Assembly (NCBI GenBank): GCA_030549175.1
Contig: JAUKUA010000003.1
Location: forward strand, 3,038,001-3,102,000
Origin: Lasiosphaeris hirsuta
Taxonomy: Eukaryota > Ascomycota > Sordariomycetes > Sordariales > Lasiosphaeriaceae
DNA: 64,000 bases
Direction: 5' to 3'
The notes under the pieces were generated by a model that was not told the DNA's origin, did not search any database, and was given only the letters and a program-made list of their open reading frames with translations. Shown in pieces: positions 21,889 to 32,841 of this stretch (the first letter of the stretch is position 1; every line of letters begins with the position of its first letter). Made by a program: the position numbers and the translations under genes.

Positions 21889-22858
21889 ATGATGCCCTCA
21901 ACGATCCGATCGCCGCCTTCCCTTGGCGACTACAAATCTCTCGCCGAGCATCAAGAGCAGACACCTGACACCTTCTACGGAGGCAAGCCGATCCTGTACT
22001 ACCATGCCACGGGCGCAAAGGCCTGGATCCCCAGCTCGCAGCGGGGCGGGCTGCCATTCTTCCCAGCCGACCTGTCCCCCAATCCGACAGCTCCCGAGAG
22101 CGATGCGCTGAATGGATCATCTGAGGAGACTGTGGAGCAAGTAGTCGACCTCTTTGTGAACTCTGAGTACGACCCTCCCGTCCTCATAACTTCTTCAGCC
22201 GCTTACCCAGGCTAACCCTCTCCGTCCCAGATCCCTTACCATTTTCTGCCCCGCCGCCGAAGCTGGTGTCTCGATCCCGTACCCCCTAGTTAGCATCCAC
22301 GCGATCAAGTCAATCGGGTCGGGCGAACACAAGCTTGCGTCCGTTTACCTCCAGTTGGAGCTCTCGGATGGCGGAGCCGGCGACGACGACTTTGAGGTGG
22401 TTGAGCTCACACTGATCCCACCTCCAACGGCATCAGAACCAGAAGCGACCGTCGGCACCGCCGCTTCCCCCTCGGAGACAAAAAACCTATTCGAGGCTAT
22501 TTCGGAGTGCTCAAACTTGAACCCCGACCCGATTGAGGAAGGAGATGACGATGACGACGACGACAGGATCGTCTTTGAGGCGGAGTATCAACCGGTGGAA
22601 GGCTACGAGGCGGTTTTTACTGGGGCAAGTGATGGGGGCCTGCCGCCGCCGATGCCTGGAAGTAGTGGCTGGATAACTGCGGATAATGTGCATGAATTCT
22701 TCGACGCAGATGGTAACTGGATTGGGGGGGAAGAAGAAGGTGTCAGTGGAGAACTGGGCGAGGGCGCTGGCACGGTTCACGGCCGCGAAGAAGATGATTC
22801 GGCGAATGACCCGGAGATAGAGGATGTGTGTGATAGCAAGAGACACCGGAAGGACTAA
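21889..22858 (+). CDS. ICln/Lot5-type protein (Voldacs family)
   Basis: Two exons (21889-22166 and 22231-22858) give 301 aa. The N-terminal half has the PH-like fold of the chloride-conductance regulator ICln: GGKPILYYHATGAKAWIPSS, then after the intron LTIFCPAAEAGVSIPYPLVSIHAIKSI and a VYLQLEL strand. An acidic region (about 190-210) follows and then ITADNVHEFFDADGNWI. In animals pICln is a methylosome chaperone that loads Sm proteins before snRNP assembly; yeast relatives such as Lot5 are less understood. I infer a chaperone-like role. Tandem Met codons open the frame; either could start. An earlier stop in the unspliced frame shows the 64-nt intron is needed. Confidence 0.82.
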
Positions 22859-24057
22859 TTAGCGTTCTAATGTGATGAATCATTGGTGGGCGCACATGAT
22901 ATTTAAATATACGATTACGGTAGACCGTGATGATCCCTACGGTTACTATATGGTGTTACACGCTCATGAAGAAATTCTGTTGTTAGCATTTATATATGTC
23001 CTGTGTCTCGTAGAACATAGATTTCAAAGCTGTAATTCGTAGCACTTCCGCATAGGAACTGAATAGTGATAAAAGGACACAAACATGGCACGCCAGAACA
23101 AGCGGAGTGTTTATTTGATTCCCTGGTCCAACCCGTTGGATAAATGGCTACTAGGAGTGGATGATTACACTTGAAGACGAAGAAACTATATCCTCTAAAT
23201 GTGTCACACCCATTGAAAATGTATGGTGGGTCGGAGAATCTTCTGTCAATTTCCTAATTTCACCAAGCCTCTGAATCCTCGGCGCGTTGGTGGGGAAAAG
23301 AGGCTCTAGAAACAGGTGGTAAGTTTGCCTCCGGTTGCACAAACCTTTCCCCCGTAATCCCAGGACAGGACCATGGCCTTTCAAACTGACAGAGTCCGAG
23401 ATCCACGTGGAGTGGTGTCGTCGACGCAATGAAGCAAGTTGCCGCGGCGTTGGGATATGAATCCGGGCTTGGTCCTCTTCCAAGACCTCGCCGCAATACA
23501 TTTCCCTTGGCAGCACATACCCTTTTCTCCGATGCGTGATCAAGGATAAGACAGAAAATATACAGTGTTACATCTCTCCGCCCAGTTTCCCATCTAAGGC
23601 GACGAGCCAAGCCGGAGCTTATATAGAAAGCCAACACAGGCATTTTGCCTAGCCCCGCCGCTGCTCCGTTTCAAAGAGCGAATGGGCAGCTACGCACACT
23701 TATATGAAGTTGAAGCTATAAGGTGTTCCACCTGACGACATTATCCGGGGTGCATCAATATGCGGGAGGCCAATGAGTTGCCGGCAGAGACAAGCTCACT
23801 AGCGGGCTTCGCCAATAGAGAGGCGAGAATGAGCCGCGTAAATTCTCCTTAAATTCTCCTTAAATTCTCCGACAGCGATATCGCCGCTAGCGCTCATGCC
23901 TCCATCGCCGTGGATGCGACTTCCCCACACGCCCGAGATCAGAATGGCAATAAAATTTAGAGAGCTGAGGCTGGGGTGCGGGCGGTCCCAGGGCCTTCGG
24001 CAGTTCACCCCACACACTCTCGACCTTTCGGTACAATGGATGGCGCCGCGTTCCTGG
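22859..24057. other. Intergenic and GH11 upstream region
   Basis: About 1.2 kb with no recognisable gene. Near its right end lie three direct copies of an 11-bp AT-rich unit (listed separately) and a CTGGGG core near 23,971 that fits the CreA/Cre1 consensus SYGGRG. The left half is AT-richer and likely includes the 3' UTR of the ICln-like gene. Confidence 0.5.
23839..23870. repeat. Three tandem copies of an 11-bp unit upstream of the xylanase
   Basis: TAAATTCTCCT is repeated nearly three times in a row about 275-305 bp upstream of the GH11 start codon. It may be a promoter array or simple slippage. It is not a known XlnR/XYR1 site (GGCTAAA). Confidence 0.8.
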
Positions 24058-24063
24058 TATAAA
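24058..24063 (+). promoter_or_regulatory. TATA box of the GH11 xylanase gene
   Basis: TATAAA lies 87 bp upstream of the ATG at 24,145, a spacing suited to a short leader in an inducible enzyme gene. Confidence 0.6.
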
Positions 24064-24144
24064 GGACCCAACTGAGTAAAACGAGGTCGTCCCAGGCAAA
24101 GGAAGCAGAGAAAACCCGCCAAATCTGTCGGCAGATTGTCCACT

Positions 24145-24854
24145 ATGGTGTCCTCCACCTCGATCCTCATCGCCGCTGCGGCTGCTGCTGCCGGAGTCTT
24201 TTCTGCTCCTGCCGCCACCTACTTTTGGTCATCTTGGACTGACGGAAAGGCCAAAATTACCCAGAACAACGGCGCCGATGGGAAGTTCAGCGTGAAATGG
24301 TCCGGAGACAAGGGCAACTTTGTGATTGGGAAGGGTTGGAATACCGGGAGTAACAGGTGATAGTTATTCTGGTCGAGTTTTATCCGTTTCAGGCATTGAC
24401 AAAAAACCCTAGGGAGGTTGTCTACTCTGGCACATTTGAGCCTGTAGGCAATGGCTACCTCGCCATCTACGGCTGGACCACGAACCCGCTGGTGGAGTAC
24501 TATATCATCGAGTCGTACGGAGACCACAAGCCATCCGACAACCCGGAGGCCATCATGAAGGGGAACGTCACCACCGATGGCGGTACCTACGAACTCATGA
24601 CCAAGACACGTGTCAACAAGCCGTCTATTCAAGGCACTGCTACGTTTAAGCAGTATTGGGCTATTAGAACCGTGAAGCGTGTTGGAGGAACCGTTACAAC
24701 AGGAAACCACTTCAAGGCATGGGAAGACGCTGGACTGAAGATGGGACGGCATAATTATATGATCGTCGCCGTCGAGGGCCAGGACAGCTCTGGGTCTGCC
24801 AGCATAACGGTTGGCGTGCCACCTGCACCTGCAGCTACGGGTTCCTCATCATAA
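24145..24854 (+). CDS. GH11 endo-1,4-beta-xylanase
   Basis: Two exons (24145-24356 and 24413-24854) give 217 aa. Residues 1 to about 21 are an Ala-rich signal peptide ending VFSAPA. The jelly-roll GH11 signature is present: [60 protein letters not shown] and the C-terminal [17 protein letters not shown]. The nucleophile is Glu99 (in NPLVEYY) and the acid/base is Glu192 (in VAVEGQ). The enzyme cleaves internal beta-1,4 bonds in xylan outside the cell. No carbohydrate-binding module follows; the tail is a short Pro/Ala/Ser stretch. The [19 protein letters not shown] segment differs from the usual GG-rich version, so it is a divergent subgroup. Frame and active-site residues are intact. Confidence 0.95.
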
Positions 24855-26137
24855 ATGTCATTTTCCCCGTACTGGCCTTCATAGTTCGCAAGTTTTGATC
24901 TTAGATGGGCGTTCTGTATGATACCAACTTCCAATTCGGTCTTTGCAGTCACCGAGTCTATTAGTGATAATAAACCATTACTGTTATCCCTGGCTGCTGG
25001 TGTTCCTGCCATTCACACCTCAACTGCGCGTATTAGGATACTGCGTTGAATTTTGGAGTTTAACACGAATCATCGCAAGCACATTACTAGCCTAGCAGCA
25101 GTTTTCGCAATCCTAATTACCAGAAATCAAGAGGTTCGGGTTCATCAGCCAACCAAGCCCCCTATTATTGATAAATTTAAATGATACTTCTCATATTTTA
25201 GTCAGCAGCTGCTCCTTTGTGATAGTTTAGATATCGTCTACCAATCAGCGACGAGTCATTTCAAGTTGAAGTCGTGTCACCTGGATTTATGAGCCCCTAG
25301 CCGATATCCTCTTCAGCTCAAAACGTCAGAAAGAAAGGCTGCTATCAACCTCGATCCTACAAGTTGGCTAACTTGGCGCACCGAGACCTGTTGGCAATTG
25401 ATCCTGCTGGATGGTATGTGCTAGCTCTTTGAGTTCGGCATCTCATCCCGTGTCGCGTGCCCGTCGTGTAGTCGAATTCCAGTTTTAGCAATATTTTGGC
25501 CTGCTCAAATAAAACTCCCTCCTTCCCCCCCCCCCCCCCCCCAAAAAAAAAAAGGGCAACTGTTTTGAACCTTGTCTGCGTTACACGGAATGGTTGGGCG
25601 CATTGATGTAACCTACCTGGAGGCTTAGTTCAATTGCCTCGGCTCCGTACTGTGTAAGGAGACCGAGTTCGATGGGATCGGGAACTGTGCTTCTCGCGGG
25701 CATGACTCGGATGCGTTCACGATATCCAGCTGCATCCTCGGGCATCGCAAACGTCGCTGTTAGGTACATGCATACCCACTTTATTTTCCCGCTGCACGAA
25801 GCCCGAACTCTGGGGTAATGCCCGAGCAGTACATGTACCTTGCCTACGTGGTTAGGTAGCGGCTTGTTTATTTGATGGCTTGGGGCGGTTTTCCCGACCA
25901 ACGAACCCCCTAATGACCCCCTGTAGGCGAATCGCGATACGACTTCATTGGCTCTTCGTTGGACCCCCGGCAAACGCCAAGCTGAAGCCGAGGCCCCACC
26001 TTATCGCAATCTCCAAATCAACCCCCCCCCTGGACGGAACACACATCCAGCAGACTGCGTGCCGCGCTGTGATAAACTAACCTAACTTCAGTCTCCAAAT
26101 TCTTGTTGCCCGCACTCGCGCCTGCGCGTCCTTCAGG
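24855..26137. other. Intergenic, with C18/A11 homopolymer junction
   Basis: About 1.3 kb without a recognisable gene. AT-rich for its first 350 bp. At 25,525-25,553 there is a run of 18 C followed directly by 11 A. The right part is the promoter side of the GT31-like gene. Confidence 0.55.
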
Positions 26138-27595
26138 ATGCCCTCTCGGCCCCCTATCCCGTGGCGTCGCGCGCGCTTCCTCCCGCGTCAACGGCTGCGG
26201 TCCCGCAGCACGCGCCGGGTAATCTTGTTGACGTCCGGCATCCTTCTCGTCATGTGGCTGCTACTACCGTATGACAACACCGTCCGCCTAGCTGTTCGGT
26301 TCAACCTTAAGGCACTCCAGGCCGCTCTCACGGGGTCATCGCGCTCCCTGGATCAATGGACGTTCGCGCCGCCTGCGTTCCCCGTCGACCTTGGCGAGGA
26401 CACGCTCGTTGTTGTCAAGACAGGCTACGGCACGCGAGACAGGTTGCCCGCGTGGTTCGACGCACTGAGTCCCCGGAACGAGTTCCGTGACTTTCTCGTC
26501 ATCGCCGACTATGCCTCGCGGGACGGTGAGCACCAGGTCTACCGCGGCAAGGAGCTGCCCGTCCGTGACATGGTGAACCGGACGCTGAGCCACCCAACGC
26601 TGTCGACGCGCATGTCGCATCCGCGGGTTATCAAGTATGAGAGGCTCGCCGAGGCTATTGGGAGCGGTGAGGAGGAGCTGGCTCTGCAAGTATCCAAAAC
26701 TTCCGGATGGGAGTTGGATGCTCTCAAAGTAGGTCATGCGGCAGATTCCGTAATTTTGTCATTTTCAAGTCGTTGATCTGGTGTGCAGTTTATTTCGGGC
26801 CTTGAGCACGCATATGAGAAGTTTCCTAAGAAAAAGTGGTTCCTTCTTGTTGATGACGATACGTACCTCGTTCAAACATCGCTGAAGCCATTCCTGGGGC
26901 ACCTCAATCCGTGGACTCCTCACTACCTGGGGAATGCCGTTGGTGACTATCGAGCCCGTTTCGCCCACGGTGGTTCAGCGATTATCTTATCCCAAGCAGC
27001 TATGCGCCTCCTCCTAGTCAAAAGCCAGGAAGTTGTGTCTAGAGCGCACTCCGACTCGCTCTCCGAAATCTGGGGTGATCGCCTCTTGGCCAAAGCCATG
27101 ATCCGGACCGGCACTTACCTTGACGAACGGTACAGCCACCTGTTTAGCGGTGAACCACCTCGACTCAGCAAGATCCGGGCAGACCGATTCTGCTCGCCGA
27201 TCCTCTCTTTCCATCAACTGGCAACTCCCGCAAAGATGCTCGGTGTTGGGCAACAGTTTGGCTACGTCAACAGGCCGGTTCTCTGGATTGATCTTTGGGA
27301 TCTTTACCAAGCGCCTTCGCCATGGCGCTATGGGCTTGACTCTTCCCACGAGGACTGGGATTATGTTGGGGGCTCGGAAGAAGGGGCGACCACTGTCCAA
27401 AACGTTGCGACTGCCGAGGGCTGCATCAAGAAATGCGAAAAATGGCGGGATTGTCTAGCCTGGACCTGGGATGCAGACACACAAGACTGCAATATTAGTC
27501 CCTGGATGATTGTAGGAGGAGAGGTGGTCGGCAAGGTTTCTGGTCTGAGTGGTCGCCGGGCCAGCCGTCTCGAGAGCAGATGCCTAAAGTATTGA
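26138..27595 (+). CDS. GT31-like Golgi glycosyltransferase with C-terminal PAN-like segment
   Basis: Two exons (26138-26728 and 26789-27595) give 465 aa. A basic N-terminus and one membrane anchor (about residues 26-45, RRVILLTSGILLVMWLLLPY) predict a type II Golgi protein. The catalytic region carries WFLLVDDDTYLV, with the metal-binding DDD near residues 219-221, then HYLGNAVGDY and FAHGGSAIILSQAAMRLL, the pattern of the GT31/DUF604 beta-1,3-glycosyltransferase group. The C-terminus (about 405-445) has a Cys pattern (GCIKKCEKWRDCLAWTWDADTQDC) like a PAN/apple module. Donor and acceptor are unknown; beta-1,3-galactose or related transfer is the family expectation. It is followed in the same direction by a GT32-like enzyme. 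Confidence 0.85.
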
Positions 27596-28877
27596 ATGGG
27601 AGGAATGTCACTCAGAGATGCCCCCTCAGATGCCCCCTCCCCGGGTCGTGCGACACTGTGCCTGGCATTCCGAACCCCTCCCTGGCTTGGGATATCGCGT
27701 TGCACACGTTGGTTAGCGTGTCGATGTTGTCTTTGCTCCAGCCACAAGAAGCGCGTGTACAATGCGTGCGACTCGGAATTTTGTTGGAACGTCGCAACAG
27801 CAAAACAAAACGAAATAAAGCCGTCGCAAAACATTGTATAGATTTGCACCATGTGGAGCATAACGACCGTTGTTGAAGCCGACAGAACAGATACGCTGTC
27901 GTGACGATTGCCATATTCTCCATTCGACGAGCGAATCATGAATCTGGCAGGCAGGTCTGGGTCCAAGACGGATTGCACAAGGGTCCCAGCCCGAGACATG
28001 GTTGGAGTCCCGGCGACGATCGGTGAAGTCCTGGCCGGTAAACGAGAAGGCGCGAGCAGCGGCGCTCCATGTCGGTTGGCGCTGCTGCTAAGTCGTTGCC
28101 TTTTGCTGATCCGGTGCCGATTGCCGATTTCAAGACGATACACGATAACGACTCAACAATGCTCGCTGCAGTGGACCACAGTTTGTGGCTGAGGGATGAG
28201 CCTGGTTCAAGTCGGCGTTTCGCACCCGTCACGGGTATGCACATACATACATGGACGCTGCCGGAACGCTTGGGTTTCTCGGGTGCCCGGACACGGGCAG
28301 TACAAACAGCCACCAGTGCCAGCGAGCGGCTGTTCCCGTCAACACGCAACCAGACGAAACTCTGGTGTGCTGCTAGCTCGTGCTCGGTTCGTGCCCGCAT
28401 GGCACTGGCTTGGGGTCGTGCTAACACCAGCAAACAACCCAACTACTACGATGGAAATGCCTGACTGCATCTCAGATGGGCCAGTTCAGCCTGCCCAAGC
28501 CCCCACGTCCAGGCGCGGACAACCCCATCGCGCCCTATCAAAGTCCCTATTGAGTCGATCGCAACCACGACCGACCGTTGCCCCCGCGCGTCTTTGTGCC
28601 CGGGTCGAGGTGGAAACTTTTTGGGGGACAATGGGAGAGTCTCAACCCAGGTGTGCCGCACGCGGCCAACGCAGGGTTTGGGGTAGGTATGATCACGTCC
28701 GATGCCAGCTTCCTCCCTGCACAGCTTGGTCCATATAATGGATCCATATAAAATTCCGAACATACGGCGTTGTCTTGCCCGTGGCGACCTCCCCCTTATT
28801 TCCCACCTCTTTGCCTCTTGCCCTGGAGAGTTAGAGGCCGAGACCTTTGTCGCCACCAAGAAGCCAACAACACGACG
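27596..28877. other. Intergenic between GT31-like and GT32-like genes
   Basis: About 1.28 kb. Short direct repeat AGATGCCCCCTC near 27,616-27,640. Open frames here are short, overlap on both strands and show no domain. It presumably includes the GT31 3' UTR and the GT32 promoter. Confidence 0.5.
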
Positions 28878-30131
28878 ATGCGTGTCTCGATCAGGATCTC
28901 GGTTATCCTTTGGGGCCTCGCCCTTCTAACCTGTCTCGGTGTCGGGATATCGCGCCTGCTCGTTTTCGGGCAGATCTTCTTTGATCACTCTGGCATCGCC
29001 ATCATCCAGCCTGAGGTTGCCGAAGTCTACACCGGTGTCAACGAGACTCGCCCGCAGCTTATCCCCAAGATTATACATCAAGTCTTCCACAATTGGCGCA
29101 GCCCGGGGAACGACACTCTGCCATCTGACTGGGAGAATGTCCGTCTGACTTGTACCAACGCAAACCCGGGCTGGGAATACAAGGTGGGTTCTCATTGCCA
29201 TTCCCCTTTTGGCCCTCGTATGACCTTCCCCTTTTTTTGCCGCATCGCTTGTGCGCTGCGTTTCCGTCATGCGTTGCCTGCAACACGTGCCTTTCCTCAC
29301 AAAACCCCTGACCAAAGACGCTGATAATCATGGTATTCTTAGCTTTGGACCGAGAAAGCATCGCGCGGACTTATCGAGACTGAATATCCGTGGTTCCTGA
29401 CTACATACGACCGTTACCGATACCCGGTGCAAAGAGTCGATGCTATCCGGTACTTCCTGCTACTGCACTACGGCGGCATCTACCTCGATCTTGACAATGT
29501 TAGTAACAGGTTGAGCACTTTCTTTTGTTTGGGGGGGGGGGGGGGGGGGAGTAGTGAGGGTTACATGGCTGACATAATGAATTCGTAGGGGTGCAAGGGT
29601 GATTTGACGCCGCTTTTATACTATCCCATGTGGATCACTGACGGTGGCCGGGGTGCTTTGAGCAACAATATCCTCGCATCGCGACCGAACCATCCCTTTT
29701 GGAACCGCCTCACCTTGTCACTGATTCCTTACAACTACGACTGGTTTTTCCCCTATGTCACCATCAGTTATGCGAGTGGCCAGTGGTTCGAGACGGCAAT
29801 TTGGGAGCAGTATCACTCGTTGCTGCCTCCAGTAGAGGACAATCCTGATATCGAGCACCGCCTCTACCGCCTAATGATGGACGATCGTCCCGGCGCCGAC
29901 GAGTGGGTTTTTTTCACACAAGAACGTGGGGGAACATGGGTAAACTGGGACAACTATATGTTTCTGATGATTGGCGATCACCTTGTCGTCTTCGCTCTCA
30001 TTGTGCTGGGCAGCATCTCCTTCGCCATCTGGCTGGGTACTCGACTAACCCGCCGATACCGGGAGGGATATCTTCGTCAGAAGGGTCTTCCCAATCAACA
30101 TATGATCTCGAGCATACACGCCCCACTTTGA
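28878..30131 (+). CDS. GT32-like (Sur1/Och1 superfamily) mannosyl/inositol-lipid glycosyltransferase
   Basis: Three exons (28878-29183, 29343-29498, 29589-30131) give 334 aa. There is an N-terminal membrane segment (about 6-30) and a C-terminal one (about 285-310, DHLVVFALIVLGSISFAIWLG). Between them are the GT32 motifs: IPKIIHQVFHNW, WFLTTYDRYRYPVQRVDAIRYFLLLHYGGIYLDLDN with the DXD near residues 155-157, then a His/Trp-rich luminal part. Two membrane ends and the IHQVF/GGIYLDLD pair match yeast Sur1/Csh1 (mannosylinositol phosphorylceramide synthase subunits; Sur1 382 aa) better than Och1. The second intron holds a 19-G run. I infer sphingolipid mannosylation in the Golgi. Confidence 0.87.
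29531..29549. repeat. 19-G homopolymer inside GT32 intron 2
   Basis: Nineteen consecutive G lie within the 90-nt second intron of the GT32-like gene. Such a tract can form G-quadruplex structures in the transcript and is prone to length change and sequencing error. Confidence 0.9.
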
Positions 30132-31344
30132 GGCTATTCGTTGCCTTCCTGGGTTAATTGCAACTGTTTTCTTCCTAGGCAAACGACCGCTATCTGCTTT
30201 GCAGCATCTAATGGATGCAGTTCTAATGATCATCTAGCAGACTTGGCCGACAGGTGCTCCTCGGCCGGTATGAATCAACGAGGCATGAACCTAAACTGGT
30301 GAGACTTCCTGCGCTCTCGTCTAGAAAGCGCCGCTCGGTTGGATCACGTGTCGTCGCCTAGGGAAGGGGTTGACAATAAAAAGTAATATTACACGCTCAA
30401 GGAAGATTTTTCCAGGGTTCGCTCTCTGGATGGTATGCCAACCACACAGCAGGCAACCGTTCAACGCTTTGGAACAGCAACAAGCTTGAAGCCAATCTTG
30501 GCTGAAGAGCTAATTGGGGAAGAGGTCACGGCGGTAAATAATTACTAGCGGTCTTGATTATTCGGGAATGATGAATCGTCGCCGGACTAGAAATTGCAGA
30601 CTCACTGGGCGTCCTTGGCAATTGGATATTTTGGACGAGCCTCGGAACTTCCTTGTCTTAAGCAAAGGTGTAGGTAGGATCATGGGATGGGGGAATGTAA
30701 TGGTAGAGGAGTCACGGTATACGGGGACGGACATAGACTCGCTAGACAAAACGGACCTGGCAAACAGGGTGATGGAATGAAGATGAAATATAGGTAATCA
30801 GAACACAGGTTTTTGTTCCGCTCTATGCCAAGGGCACTCAGATGAATGAGCAGTGAAGCCTGAAATCACATTCATGGGCTTGTCCCTCGAATCGATTGAT
30901 GAGGAAGCTTGGTAAAACAACGGTCCCACTTTGCACTAATACATGCTTGGTATCGTACCCCATAAAAAGATGGCATGGGAAATAGTGCTGAAACTGTCTT
31001 CTCCAAAGATTATGTTTGAAGGATCACCATCACTAACCAACCCGGAGCGATCCGTATGCCAGAGTCCGATATTAGTTCGCTCCTTCTGGAAACCGGCGTG
31101 ACTCAGACGGTAGCTCAGAAACCTAGTGACGTTACATTGCGCAATCCGGCATCGTGAAGCCCCGCACATAGTAAATACAACTTTCCCGATTGTGTCAAGG
31201 TAATTGCAAAAGTGCCCGTAAATTCGTCTAGAATCGTAACACTCTTTACTCTTATCCCCTAGTACCGGAAACTCATCAACTTGAGAAACGAGTAATCGTC
31301 ACATTGTCTCCTTGAGAGGACAAGAATACAAACTTCGATTCACC
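30132..31344. other. Intergenic region
   Basis: About 1.2 kb between the GT32-like gene and the acyltransferase gene. Short open frames occur near 30,568 and 30,936 but show no motif. No RNA gene is recognised. Confidence 0.5.
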
Positions 31345-32841
31345 ATGACAAGCCTCTCCACCACCCCGGGCGACCAGAAAACCGTCTATCTCTCTGCCTT
31401 CGACCAAAACCAGGCGCGGGTCTACGTACGCGTATTCCTCGTCTTTGAGTCCGACGACCCAATCGCCGCGGTCAACAACCTCAAGGCCGGACTCAAGGGG
31501 CTCACATCTCAACTCCCCTATCTCAAAGGTTCCATCTCCGCACCCAAGCAGCCGGCCGCCCGAGGCCGACTCGCCATAACATGGTCCCCATCTACCGACA
31601 AGGATCTTCCCCTGCCCTCAATGCCGGCCAGTGTAGGCCGGTCAACACCATCCGGTGGTTTTGTCGTCCCCTCCTTCAAGCAACTGAAGGACGAGCACGC
31701 GCCAAATCACTACTTCCACGACGATTTTGACGAAATCCTTGCGCTCCGGGCCGCAGAACTCGGTGAGCCAAAGTCAGGCAGCCCGGTGTTCCTTGCCTGT
31801 TACTCAGTCATTGAGGGTGGAGTCGTGTTGGGTTTGGGTGCCCACCACAGCGTCCTGGACGGGACGGGCCAGGACGAGCTCGTCCGCATCTGGGCTCAGT
31901 GCACACGAGGGGAGGCTCCCGACGTGACGACTGCGCCGTTGGGGGACGAACCGCTTCATCGTGACGAGATGTTTGCCTCGGCGGTGGCGGGGGCTGCTGG
32001 GCCCAGGGAATTGGATGTGCATGAGCTTTTGGAGAGGCATCCGGAGTTTACTCTGAAGAACAAGGAGCGAGGGGGGCTCAAGTTGGGGCCGGATATGCCG
32101 TTGGGGAGAGCACATGTTTTCGGGTTTGATGGGTCGAAGCTGGAGGAGGCCAGGGCTGCGTTGAGGGCCTCGCATGGGGGTTCTGTCGAGTTGTGGTGGC
32201 TAACGTTAAACAACATAATCTGCGCTATCCTTTGGAAATGTATTACTAGAGCGCGTGCGGCGAGGCGAGAGGGGGGCTTGGGCGCTCCGACATCAAAGAT
32301 GGGACTTGCTGTTAACGGCCGCAGTCGACTTGGCGGAGTGTTTACCGAGAGGCCGTTCCTGGGAAACGTCAATATGGCTGGAACCGCTGAGCTGCCGGCC
32401 TCAGTCTTGGGGAGTACCGGCTCTACGCCAATGGATCTTTCCCATCTGCTCCCGGCCATTGAAAATATCGCCGTCGCCATCAAGCGGGTCACGCCAACCC
32501 ATATCGGTGAGATGTTCTCACTGTATAATCAGGTCCCAGATGTCAGTGCTGTCTGGTCAACGCTGGACACGGTACACGGACCGGACTTGTCTGTGACGAG
32601 CTGGGCAAATATGGGACTGTACGGTTACGACTTTGGGCCGGCGCTGAAAAAGCCAGAGTTTATGAGGGGGGCGGATTTCAGCTACGATGGGCTCTTATGC
32701 ATCTTACCGCGAAAGCGGTTACCGCCAAATCAAGTTGGTGAGCAGGGAGCCGTCGAGAGAATTGAGGTGACGACCATGCTGAATGTCGAGGATATTGCAG
32801 CACTACTGAAGGACCCAGTTTGGACGCACTGGCTCTTGTGA
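31345..32841 (+). CDS. BAHD-superfamily acyltransferase (trichothecene-acetyltransferase-like)
   Basis: A single exon of 498 aa starting at the first ATG (an upstream in-frame extension has only a TTG). The catalytic HHxxxD motif is at residues 167-172 (HHSVLDG) and the structural DFG motif at about 429 (YDFGPALKKPEF). These define the BAHD/Tri101-like CoA-dependent acyltransferases, which acylate alcohols or amines of secondary metabolites. Length and the intact pair of motifs point to an active enzyme. No polyketide synthase, peptide synthetase or terpene cyclase lies in the window, so it is a lone accessory gene here. The natural substrate cannot be read from the sequence. Confidence 0.85.
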   Translation: MTSLSTTPGDQKTVYLSAFDQNQARVYVRVFLVFESDDPIAAVNNLKAGLKGLTSQLPYLKGSISAPKQPAARGRLAITWSPSTDKDLPLPSMPASVGRSTPSGGFVVPSFKQLKDEHAPNHYFHDDFDEILALRAAELGEPKSGSPVFLACYSVIEGGVVLGLGAHHSVLDGTGQDELVRIWAQCTRGEAPDVTTAPLGDEPLHRDEMFASAVAGAAGPRELDVHELLERHPEFTLKNKERGGLKLGPDMPLGRAHVFGFDGSKLEEARAALRASHGGSVELWWLTLNNIICAILWKCITRARAARREGGLGAPTSKMGLAVNGRSRLGGVFTERPFLGNVNMAGTAELPASVLGSTGSTPMDLSHLLPAIENIAVAIKRVTPTHIGEMFSLYNQVPDVSAVWSTLDTVHGPDLSVTSWANMGLYGYDFGPALKKPEFMRGADFSYDGLLCILPRKRLPPNQVGEQGAVERIEVTTMLNVEDIAALLKDPVWTHWLL

